From NCBI GenBank assembly GCA_011009095.1, contig VTPC01003570.1, forward strand, positions 1 to 64,000: a stretch of 64,000 bases of DNA, in the 5' to 3' direction. The notes under the pieces are model-generated. The model saw only the letters and a program-made list of their open reading frames with translations, did not search any database and was not told the origin of the DNA. Source of the stretch: Ignelater luminosus (taxonomy: Eukaryota > Arthropoda > Insecta > Coleoptera > Elateridae). A program made the position numbers and the translations under genes. Of this stretch, positions 32,928-41,905 are shown one piece after another (position 1 is the first letter of the stretch; every line of letters starts with the position of its first letter).

Positions 32928-34206
32928 ACACGTGGGCTGAAAAGTCCCAGGCCTAACAAATAGATAGCGCTAGTTCTATTGCATTCACCGCTTTTTCAGT
33001 TAGTACTAACCTTCAAAAGACAGCTGTTAAAATCTCATGATATTCTATTCATTATTTTGTGAGTTATTGTGCTAAGAGTGACGCTACTTTTGTTATTTTC
33101 AAAACAATGGATCAAAAACAATTTCGTGTTTTAATTTTACACTGCTTCTTGATGGGAAAAAATACCGTTCAAGCGAAGCAATGGCTTGAAAAGTGTTATG
33201 GGGACTCCGCTCCATCAGAAACAACAATAAAACGTTGGTTTGCTGACTTCAAACGATGATGCAGAACGCAGTGGACGTCCAAATGAGGCGGTAACACCAG
33301 AAAACATAAAAAAAAATCCGCAAAATCGTTTTGAATGATCGAAAAGTGAAGTTGCGTGAGTTAGCTGACATCGTAAAGATATCAAAAGAACGTGTTGGCT
33401 TTATATTGCATGAGCATTTGACTACGAGAAAGCTCTGCTCAAAGTGGGTGCCGCGTTTGCTCACTGTTCACCAAAAACAAGATCGTGTTGATGTTTCTGA
33501 GCAGTGTTTGGCCATGTTTAAACGTAACAAACCGGAATTTTTGCGTCGATATGTGACAATGGATGAAACATGGATCAATCACTTCACTCCGGAATCAAAA
33601 CGATCGTCATCTGAGTGGACAGCAACTGGTGAACCTCGTCCAAAGCGACCGAAAGCACAACAATCGGCTGGAAAGGTTATGGCCTCGGTATTTTGAGATG
33701 TGCGTGGTGTAATATTCATCGACTATCTTGAGAAGGGAAATACCATCAACAGTGAATATTATATAGCGTTATTGGAGCGTTTGAAGGCCGAAATTGCAAA
33801 GAAACGACCGCATATGGCAAAGAAAAAAATTTTGTTTCATCAAGACAACGCACCGTGTCACGAGTCAATCAAAACAATGGCAAAACTACATGAATTAAAC
33901 TTCGAATTGCTCCCACATCCACCGTATTCGCCAGATTTGGCTCCCAGCGACTACTGGCTGTTCGCAGACCTAAAAAAAATGCTTGCCGGTAAGAAATGTC
34001 GCTCGAATGAAGAGGTTATCGGTGAAGCTGAGTCCTATTTTGAGGCAAAAGATAAATCGTTCTACAAAAGTGGTATCGAAATGTTAGAGCGGCGCTGGAA
34101 TGATCGCGTTGTTCTTGATGGAAATTACGTTGATGAATAAAGCTAATTTTGAACAAAAAAAACCCGTGTTTTCTTTGTTAGGCCTGGGACTTTTCAGCCC
34201 ATGTGT
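32928..34206 (+). mobile_element. Mariner element 3, inserted in the pogo-like gene
   Basis: Both ends carry about 33 bp of inverted repeat starting acacgtgggctgaaaagtcc (32928); the right end is the complement with a single mismatch. TA flanks at 32926-32927 and 34207-34208. It interrupts the pogo-like gene between the LPSH and QPLD motifs of the DDE domain, so it inserted after that gene was in place. It is the only mariner in the window with its gene on the plus strand. TIR sequence and protein resemble the irritans subfamily (Himar/Hsmar-like). Confidence 0.92.
33107..34140 (+). pseudogene. mariner transposase (irritans-like, DD34D), three lesions
   Basis: Start MDQKQFRVLILHCFLMGKNT at 33107, end NYVDE with TAA at 34138. 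Catalytic motifs are intact: VTMDETWINHFTPE, LFHQDNAPCHES and SPDLAPSDYWLF, with 34 residues between the second and third Asp. Lesions: a small deletion with frameshift at about 33255, just after WFADFKR; a run of nine A at 33308-33316, one more than the frame needs; and TGG to TGA (Trp to stop) at 33694-33696, in the normally invariant FWD. Otherwise the sequence reads through, so inactivation is recent. Compare element 4, which has no lesion. Confidence 0.93.
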
Positions 34207-35279
34207 TATTAGTTAAGTGACTTGGTAGCCGCACAAGTTTTGTGTTATTTTTAATAGCTTTTCGAATTATTCGAATACTTATGTGGCTTAAATGCCCATC
34301 GTATATTAAGAGAGTAGTTTGATTATGTAGACTCTTAGGTTCTCGAATCCTTTTAATATGGGGGACATACGAATCTTGTAACCATGAAAGAAACAGGTTC
34401 TTCCATCCAGAATATCCTTTGGTAGTTGTCCACCAAGCTTGTACAGCTGCTGTTTTGAAAACAATAAGTGCAAGCCAAAAATGACCATCTGCACAGATAC
34501 CAAGTAAAACAGTTGTAAATTCCCTCCCAGAACCCCCCCGAAACTCGACAAACAGGCTTTTCCTTCTCCCCAATAACTCTTAACTTACGGGGGTCATTAG
34601 AAAAACCACTTTCGTCACAGTTGAAAACAAAGCTTGCCTTCTCTGCATCTATGTCAGAATCCTTATAAACACTGTTCAGTTTCTCATAGAAATCATACAT
34701 GATAAATGAATCCCGAGCAGTTTTCGCGCTTTCTGTAAATGTCCTGGAGAGAAATACTGGGATTACGCTTCATAAATGCTTGGTACCAGTCCTCTTCAAG
34801 GTTACCATTCTTAAATGGAGTTTTTAAGTTGTTGCTTTTAACATACTCAGCCACTAAATTTTTCAACTCCCCTTTATCGATCCGATTTGTGACCTGGCAA
34901 TTAAGCAATTTGTAATTAGTTTTTCTGTATCGGATTCTAACAGTGGTGGACGCCCAGCACCCATTTTCTCTATATGTGTTTTTCCACCCTTATTCTGTTG
35001 TAAATGACAACTATTGGCACTCCATAATGGTTTTCTGCTTCTCGGTATGTGCAGTTTCTATTCTCCATATCATTCACCGCACGAAGAACATTTTTTTGGG
35101 TATAGTTTGGCCCCGATATTTTTCGTACATATGTTGTTGGCATGTTTTAGTTATAATATAATGTAAAAAAAGCCTCGTTTACTACCTTTTCGTACACAAG
35201 TCAATGTTTGCATTTACCCCATAAAACATGTTTACAATTACCTCAAACCAAAAAAAAAAAATGAAGTAAATGTAAACAG

Positions 35280-36606
35280 CCGTGAAATCGACTCTAACCT
35301 TAAATTACAGGAACAGAACAGTAAAGTGGGATTGCAAATGCCATAGCTTCGAATGCATTCAAAAAAATTTTCCGGGGGATCCTGGTTGGTTTTCTTCAGC
35401 TTTCTCCATATGCATTGAAAGCTACGGATTGTTGTAATCCAGTTTTTAATGGGTGATGGTACAAATTCTTTTCCATCTTTGCGTAGGCAATTTATGTTTT
35501 CAAGGGCTTTTATAGCTTCATTCCAAAATGCACTACGTGCAGAATTGTCTTTAATAGCACAGCGCAGTTATCTTCCATGCTGAGGTTGCACACTAGACCC
35601 ATTACCGCTGTCAGATAATTTGTCTATGAACAACAGAAAATCTGCAGTGCCTTCAGCCTTTGGGGATAATTGTCCTGCACCTAAAACAAGAACGTGATGT
35701 ATTGTAGTGTATATCTATCATAATGGTAACAGACTACAGATTAATATCACTTACCAAACTTAAGTATGCCTCTCATAGTAGATGTTACACGGTGTAGAAA
35801 CACCTGCGCAGCAATTTCACCTGAATTTTCTTGATTCGGTCTTGGTGTATATGTAAGTCGGTCAGTTTATTTAACATTTTAGTGTCGGTATCACCGACAT
35901 TTAGCTCATATAATTTTGTAATGTCTTCCCAAGAAGTAATTTGACATTTACCACGCCACGTGAATCGAACATTATTCGTCAGTAAATTGTTATGCACACC
36001 TTTTAAGAGATAAAGTAAGTCAAATAATGGAATGACCACCTCTCCATCAACAGAAAAGTCAAACATTCTGTTTTCGCTGCTGGCTGTTATGCAATCTCTT
36101 GCAGTTTTATGTTTTAAATTGTCAATTGCTTTAACGTTGGTTGCATGTTGGTCACAGACCGTTGCAACAACATGCAAGACTATATTATGCAAACCCCTTA
36201 TAATACATAAAATGTTTGTTTGGAGGTCAGCATCACTCATTCCTTGTGCAAAAATAACCAATGGGCTGCTTCGAATTCTTTCGAAAACCACGTACCATAA
36301 ATGTCATAGCATATGCAGCAAATTCCTTTGTGCGCTGTCCTGCTGTATTTTCAAACCCTTCTATGAAATCACCCTTAGTCATGTATGTGTAAGCCCAGTA
36401 TCTACCGACATCTCATCAAACTAAAGGCAACAGTAACGGTCAAGCGGATCCATATGTTGAACTGCCACCTTTAAACTCTCTAGAATGACATCATTTATGC
36501 CAGCTGGGAAAGGTATTTTAATCAGCACATTAACCAGTGTTCTTCTCGAGAGCAATGCAAACGTTCGTCTTAAAACCTTGTATAGTTTTGGGCTCTGTTT
36601 TAGCAA
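35280..36606 (-). pseudogene. P element/THAP9-like transposase relic, copy 2
   Basis: Blocks in order: RTLVNVLIKIPFPAGIND (about 36480-36540), DEMSVDTGLTYT (about 36380-36420, first Asp), a frame-shifted FMVRGF-type block, GLHNIVLHVVATVCDQHATN (36130-36190, second Asp), IPLFDLLYLLKGVHNNLLT (about 35980-36035, the D-x2-H/Y-LLK site where His reads Tyr), SWEDITKLYELNV, KLTDLHIHQDRIKKIQVKLL (about 35800-35860), and beyond 35785 frame-broken traces including PENFFECIRSYG (about 35340-35380). A 168-codon frame (36291-35785) is still open. No THAP finger was found upstream; a pogo-like HTH fragment lies there instead. Confidence 0.78.
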
Positions 36607-36659
36607 GCTTAAGGCAAAACTCTTGTCATCAACAGTGAACCGACGACCCGACGACCCCT

Positions 36660-37124
36660 AGTGTTTTTATGCTGTTCTCGTAGCTAACATGGACCCCTTG
36701 GGATACACCCTCAGCTTTTCGAATAGACAAGTCGGGATGTCTTCTGAAAAAAGACTTAAACCAATCGGAACCGGCAATGCCTTTTTCTTTATTGAACTTA
36801 TGATTAATTTGTCGACTTTCAACGAAATTATAGGCTAGCTTTCAAACATCTGATATCTCATTGGAAAACCGTATTTTTGTGTCTTTTTAATACGTAGCAC
36901 TAATTTATTTTCATTGGCCTCCCCAACATGCTGTTCGGTCCCATATTACCAATTGTGGATACATTATTCTTTATTTTCGTTTGAGAAGTTTTTTTAGGAA
37001 TGCTATAATTTTTTGAGGCGCCGTTTACAGAAGAACCGTTTTTGACAGTTTCAATTGCTAGCCTCAGATTTTCTTCAGTATAATTTCCACGATTTGAGTT
37101 CTGCCTTTTGTACGCCGTTGGCAT
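36660..37124 (-). pseudogene. pogo-like transposase N-terminal fragment c
   Basis: MPTAYKRQNSNRGNYTEENL opens a Psq-type HTH (AIETVKNGSSVNGASKNYSI, then GPNSMLGRP), followed in shifted frames by KKTQKYGFPMRY and a CENP-B-type DWFKSFFRRHPDLSIRKAEG (about 36705-36765). The DDE domain is absent: P/THAP9-like sequence follows at 36606. Truncated by a later insertion or recombination. Confidence 0.65.
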
Positions 37125-37618
37125 TTTTCTTCAATTGAATTGAAAATGGAGTCAAACTGTAAAGAAACAAAAGAATAAGTGGCCATCTATCTTTACCATT
37201 TGGTACCTATCTATCCCAAATTCCAGGGAAAGATGGCGAATGTGACAAACAAAACCCACCGCATGTTTTTATGTGTTTGTAGAGGTTAGGATTCCTTAAT
37301 AAACATTGTACTCATTTAATTTGTAGAAAGCAGCAGTAAATTTCCAAACATACATTCACAACATTGTAAAATTTTATAACGAGACGATAATGTTTTTATT
37401 CTCTGACTGCTTTAATTTTACCTTGAGGCAGACCAAAACGCACTAGACGTGTTCATACATAAACACTTATCGCTGGAGAGGGCACGCAGCGAACAACGTT
37501 TTAATTAAATTTTGCCTGTTGGCTATCTCTCCCAATTGGCTATCTCAGTCAAAAGTATTTACCAGGGAAGAAGTCAATAAATTTAACGGAAAATTCTAAT
37601 TGTACTATAACTGTTAAG
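37125..37618. other. No gene seen; ends in a 3' splice-site-like tract
   Basis: AT-rich. The last 30 bases contain branch-point-like ctaat/ctataac and end ttaag, immediately before the SNW1-like exon. Earlier SNW1 exons were not recognised here or elsewhere in the window. Confidence 0.5.
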
Positions 37619-37758
37619 GTCGTTCAGGACCCGTTCAACTTGAGAAAGAAGAGGATCCATTCGGTCTTGATCAGTTTTTGAGTAAAGCTAAACAAGGAAG
37701 CAAACGAAAAGAAGCTGAGAGCGAAAACGTCGAGATTAGATTAATCGTGGGTGCTTGA
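37619..37758 (+). CDS. Bx42: Terminal exon of SNW1/SKIP (Bx42)-like splicing factor
   Basis: SNW1/SKIP is a nuclear co-regulator and a component of the spliceosome, conserved in eukaryotes. Starting right after an AG at 37617-37618 and in phase 1, the plus strand reads GRSGPVQLEKEEDPFGLDQF then LSKAKQGSKRKEAE and stops at TGA 37756-37758. The GPVQxEK-x-EDPFGLDxFL block near the C-terminus is a distinctive SNW1 signature. The last ten codons (after SEN) do not resemble the usual basic K-K-R-R end; a K-R-R-D-stop reading exists in another frame at 37725-37739, so a small frameshift near the end is possible. Earlier exons are not visible, so this is either the end of a gene with long introns or an isolated fragment. 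Confidence 0.75.
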
Positions 37759-38051
37759 TGTGAAGACTGAATATTTTACATTATGACTATTTTGTATATT
37801 GGTACATAGTTGGGGTAGTTATATTTTGTGTAAATATTAGGGGTCGTCCATTAATCACGTGAGGTTTTTAAGCCTCTTTTCTACACCCCCCTCCTGGTAA
37901 TACCTGGTGAGGTTCTAAGCTACCCCACCCCCCACCTCTCTAACATCACGTGTATTTTTTTTGTTAAGAAAACAAATATTTTCCGAATATTTTTTAATGA
38001 AAAATACAATAAAAAACAGCAGATATTAATTTAAAAAGCAGTGTCCTCGGA
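37759..38051. promoter_or_regulatory. Possible 3' UTR with AATAAA
   Basis: Follows the stop of the SNW1-like exon. AT-rich, with an AATAAA at about 38008. If the exon belongs to a live gene this would be its 3' UTR. No other feature is visible. Confidence 0.35.
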
Positions 38052-40004
38052 CTATGAATTTACTTGACTATTTTCGATACTGACAAATGGAGAAGCATCT
38101 TGAAGCTCAACTGTAGGTATTTTATTTTGAAGATCGACATCGCATAAAACCTCTCTAGATTTAGCAAGCGAACGCCGGGTAACGATGCGTATAGGACGAA
38201 TATTAGGCACTGCACTATCATCGCTCAGTTCCTTGCTTTGTTCCTTTCGATAGTAAAGAGACCACCTGTGTGTCTGAGCATTTTTCTTCGTGCAAAGATA
38301 CAGTACACACTGCTTGCATGTTCTTCCCACAAGCTGGTGACGTTCATCCTTCAGGCTAGGACAATAAAGATCATAAGGCATTTTTTCAAAACCTTCATGT
38401 GTAGGAGTTATGCCAAGAGACCGCTGCAAAAGAAATGAAGCAAACGTCTTGCCGTCATGGTCTTCAGGTTTTGGAATATATAAGCCACAGGACGACTGGA
38501 GAATCGGATACGGAGGTGGCAGGAAGCGTTCGGGAAGAACAAGTCGAAGAGAACTCCGCATGTTTCCACAGCAAGCACGGTCGTCACACTTCACCACCTA
38601 ATAGATGATATGAAGTTATTTTAATTGTAATTATTGTATATCATTTGTACAATGAACTCGCATTAGAAAGACATAATGAAGAAATTAAAATAAATAGTTA
38701 AATAACATACTACTGTGCCTGAAGTAAATACTGGCTCTCTCAAACATGCTCGCTATACCGTTGCGGCGATGGCAGGTGTGGAATTAATCTTTCCGTTGTG
38801 TCATCAGGCTGCACGTACTCTGCCACAACTTCATAGTGGTCGATAACCATCGAATTCCATACTTCAACAAGCACTTCTCCAGCTTTCTGAAAGTTCTTTT
38901 TCTCAAAATCAGAATTTGTTGTTCTTCCTTGTTCATCTAGATGGGTTCCATAAGAACTATGAGGAAGTATGGGGCCAGACAATTCTCGACTCAAAGGTGC
39001 CATTCTCGTCTCGACACGGTTGAACACGCTTCTCCCGGGCGCATTAGTAAAGATGAATATTGCATCTAGATCACGTTCGACGAAGTGATGTACTGTATGC
39101 GAAATAACCTTCACATATCTCGGGTTTTCGTCGGGTCTCCCATCAGATGAAACCAAGATAACTGGTTTCAGGCGTCCTTCTTTATTCCGCATAATTTCCT
39201 TAACAGTATCCAGTATAGCAAGCCTATTGAAGTCCATGGCGTGCGATGAACCTGTCGATGAAGAATGTTTCGCGCTTCTAACAGTCACGTATGTTGGCCC
39301 TGAGTACGTCACCGCTTCAGCGCAGCCCATATCATTGGCTTTTATGATGCACCTAGCGTATACACTGGGGATCAATTTCTGCTTCGAAGCAATTCCCCAA
39401 TCATGATCAGGCAATGATACGCGGTATTCGACATGCATCAGTAGAGGAGCTTGTTTATTTGCAGCCGTGCTCCTTTAGTTTGTCATGAAGATCCGTGAGT
39501 GTTCGGCAACTGCGCACGATCTCAGAAGCACCAAACATTGCTAAATTGACGATAGTCTTCAGCAATTCCGGTTGTTGCTCCTCTAGGCGTGGGAGGCCTG
39601 AGACAGAGTGCGCCATGGGAAGATTAGCTACACTGGGGCTGTCACGGCAAACAAGTTCAATCTTTGATTTTACTGAAAGCCTGTATGTTTTGGAGTCACG
39701 CATGTGCTGCTCTTTCTTCCGTAGTTCTTTCTTGCAGTAATCAATTTCATCGCGTAGTTTCTTCTTCTGACGCTGCTCGTTTCCGTCGGCGCTCAGAAAA
39801 TCCCTACGACGGACAGCTAAGTCAAGTTCCGCTTGAAGAAGGACGATCTGATTCTTTAAATTTGTCCTTTGCAGAAGTAGCACGTACAGCCTCCAGTGTA
39901 GAGCTGCTAACATGTGGATCATCCCTTGCATCGTCGTCGCTACATCCTATACACAAGGCTTGGATTTTGCGCTTACAAGCACCTGGAATGACCCACATTT
40001 TCAA
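38052..40004 (-). pseudogene. Family G protein (DGxPDENPRY), mostly open
   Basis: Three long frames: 39931-39455 (coiled-coil, then RLEEQQPELLKTIVNLAMFG and VRSCRTLTDLHDKLKEHG), 39438-38740 (MHVEYRVSLPDHDWGIASKQ, YSGPTYVTVRSAKHSSSTGS, VSSDGRPDENPRYVKVISH, FTNAPGRSVFNRVETRMAPL, LPHSSYGTHLDEQGRT) and 38597-38052 (VKCDDRACCGNMRSSLRLVL, RFLPPPYPI, then a Cys-containing tail). I recognise these blocks from uncharacterised proteins repeated in many animal genomes; the DG-x-PDENP and E-R-R/T-M residues suggest a DDE-type recombinase (inference). About 100 residues appear missing at the 39440-39457 junction. A CGA to TGA change at about 38741 creates a stop. Frames 2 and 3 are joined by a 121-bp intron (38598-38718) with a GC donor. 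One of the least decayed genes here. Confidence 0.6.
38598..38718 (-). other. 121-bp intron with GC-AG ends in family G gene
   Basis: Reading minus-strand, exon end CTTCAG is followed by gcacag, and the acceptor is ctattag before GTGGTGAAG. Joining gives L-L-Q-V-V-K-C-D-D, a good match to how I remember this family reading through. The donor is GC instead of GT, either a genuine minor GC donor or a point mutation. Confidence 0.5.
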
Positions 40005-40412
40005 ACTAATTTTGCAAGCGGATTAAATTTTAAATTCTGTGTGTCCTGTGAAGATATAAGTCGACTTTTTCATTTTTGTTTTTATTGTATAAATTCGCTT
40101 GAATAGTACAAAAAATTACCTTCATTTTGATCTTTACTAACATGTTGATACGACTTATAGTTTTGAAGAAATTATTAATAATAATAACAATAAATTAAAT
40201 AGTAATAAAACTGTTTTTAACAAAATCAAAAATCACAAAAAAGTGTTCATTTTTACGAAAAATTGGTAACTTTGATGAAGCGTAACTATCTACCTATATA
40301 CACAATATATCCAAAAATTAGAACTACATAACCTTTTGCAAGCAAATATGTCTCAATTCCCTGGACTAGTTGGCAAAAATTTACATTTGTATTGCGTAAT
40401 TCTTATTTATAG

Positions 40413-40607
40413 AACGGTACGGTTGGTGGTTTACTAGAGGTGATAGAACATTCCGTGGGATTAGGAAAGGTGGACCTGCAATTGGTTTTGAAGAGAGTGT
40501 TCGATTGGTTGAAGAAGCTTTTGAAAAATATGGTCCATTTGATGGTATCCTTGGTTTTTCTCAAGGAGTTTGTTTTGATGGTGTTTTGTGTGATTTACAA
40601 CATAGGG
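40413..40607 (+). CDS. Exon of an OVCA2/FSH1-like serine hydrolase
   Basis: Preceded by ttcttatttatag (3' splice site) and followed by gtagta (5' splice site). The plus strand is fully open and reads RYGWWFTRGDRTFRG, KGGPAIGFEESVRLVEEAFE, KYGPFDGILGFSQGVCFDGV and LCDLQHRG. GFSQG is the nucleophile elbow (Ser) of the FSH1/OVCA2 alpha/beta-hydrolase family, and F-x-G...GFE-x-S is conserved in insect homologues. Codon use and absence of stops contrast with the decayed flanks. The first exon (with LCLHGYRQN-type oxyanion strand) and the Asp/His exons were not found nearby. It could be part of a gene with large introns or a captured fragment. Open frame contin­ues to TGA at 40648-40650 if the donor is unused. 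Confidence 0.7.
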
Positions 40608-40839
40608 GTAGTAAATATATTATTTATACTCGATTCAAAATAACAAGCTGAGTATACCCAGGTAAAAGCAGCACAGGTTTGCAAAATAGTGATTTTTCTT
40701 CGTTTCTTAAATTTTTTTCTTAAAGAATCACTTCACATATGTAATTGATCCGTAATTTTAAAATTCGAGGAAATTCAACATTGAAATTTGTTTTCGTCGA
40801 AATCTTATGAATGCCCTGATAACATGATTGTCACATTCT

Positions 40840-41395
40840 AATTTTTGCACGAACGGTTGTAAGATACGTTTTGTAAAATTCTTGCAAACACGCTAGATTC
40901 ACCATCACCATTTGTTGTTCCTTTGCTGTACTGGATTCTCTGAAATCACGATAACAAGGATTATTTTCACTTTTTTTGGCAGCACATGCATAAAAGAATT
41001 TGTTTTCTGTGCAAATAGTTTCTGCGTTTTCTCGCCAATTATACAGAATAAATGAAAAACCTTTACAATTGAGTAATTTACATCTTTGACGTACTCGTAC
41101 ATCTAAATAATGAGGAAAATGTCCTTCACTGTCAAGCCGTACATCTGAAGTGGGCAAAATTGCAGCTCGACAACATTTTGCTTTCTTCGCTATTTGTTGC
41201 TGCAATTCTAGGCTGAGCCTCCCTCTTTTGTATGCAGTTCTTTTTCCCTCTTTGCAAAGTCGTTGTGCAATAGATGCCTTGAAATCTTTCAGCGACATGC
41301 TCAGACCAATGCTTCTTCTCCACAAAAGCTAAGCATTAGCAACAGTTGTATTGTTGCGCAACTTATCGTATGTCTGGTAAGTATCAGAACTAGGC
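40840..41395 (-). pseudogene. piggyBac-like copy B, C-terminal part
   Basis: Begins with a frame-shifted NTTVANA...LLWRR (about 41310-41350) and continues in an open 164-codon frame: SMSLKDFKASIAQRLCKEGK, ELQQQIAKKAK, ILPTSDVRLDSEGHFPHYLD and VRQRCKLLNCKGFSFIL-like text (about 41040-41110), the C-terminal piggyBac region that leads into the Cys-rich domain. The block YN..MGGVD (third Asp) that should precede it is missing, replaced by family S and mariner sequence. Confidence 0.7.
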
Positions 41396-41399
41396 TGAC

Positions 41400-41900
41400 C
41401 AAAACTTATGGCTTAAATTAAAATGCCTGTTGTAAAAATCGCATGACATTTTTGGATGTACACGTTTTCCATTTTCGTAAAGTGCGTACTGGTCAGGCTC
41501 ATATTCTTCAAGGTACAACAGGTATATTTTTATAATATTTAGCTCCGAATACAAGTAGTACTTTTTTTTTGGTTATCGTGCCTACTATAATGAGAACGCC
41601 GTCTAGGAAAACATCTAATATGTTCGTCAATTTGGGCAATTATTTCTTTACCAATTTTGTTGGATCGATTCGAGTGCCTTCCTCGACCATCTCTCTTTGG
41701 AGTGTGGTTGTTATTTCTTAGATTGACTGCTATATTGGTTACACGATGTTTTGATATGCCGTGAAAGGAACAAAAGGCTTACTTACAAACTGCATATTCT
41801 GTATATGCCAACTCGTATCAAAAATTTAAAAAATAATAAAAATCATTCCGTTGCCGTAAATATTTATAATAAGTCCATTAACAACGCTAAAGAGAGATCA
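41400..41900 (-). pseudogene. Family S protein relic, copy 3 (N-terminal half)
   Basis: Minus-strand reading gives CSFHGISKHRVTNIAVNL (about 41720-41775), then RDGRGRHSNRSNKIGKEIIA (41640-41700), IDEHIRCFPRRRSHYSRHDN (about 41565-41625) and, after a frame change, SELNIIKIYLLYLEEYEPDQ and FYNRHFNLSH (about 41410-41440). The SHYSR block matches copy 2 (KSHYSRKG) and copy 1 (RYCKAISQKLY). Only the N-terminal half is present. Mariner 4 lies at its 5' end. Confidence 0.55.
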
Positions 41901-41905
41901 ACATA

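Larger units (their letters stand above)
32400..35145 (-). pseudogene. pogo/Jerky-like transposase b, split by mariner 3
   Basis: The start near 35142 (MPTTYVRKISGPNYTQKNVL) is a Psq-type HTH with NRNCTYREAENHYGVP. Next come KNLVAEYVKSNNLKTPFKNG, DWYQAFMKRNPSIS (34750-34800, CENP-B-type domain), FVFNCDESGFSNDPRKL (34580-34640, first Asp), VLLGICADGHFWLALIVFK, FLSWLQDSYVPHIKRI, LLIYDGHLSHIS (34270-34310, second Asp) and LVRLPSH (about 34215-34240). The next residues lie beyond mariner 3: QPLDICVFGPVKV (about 32870-32905, third Asp) and the tail to about 32400. Frameshifts at about 34570 and 34690 and stops in the tail inactivate it. All DDE residues are still visible. Confidence 0.78.
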
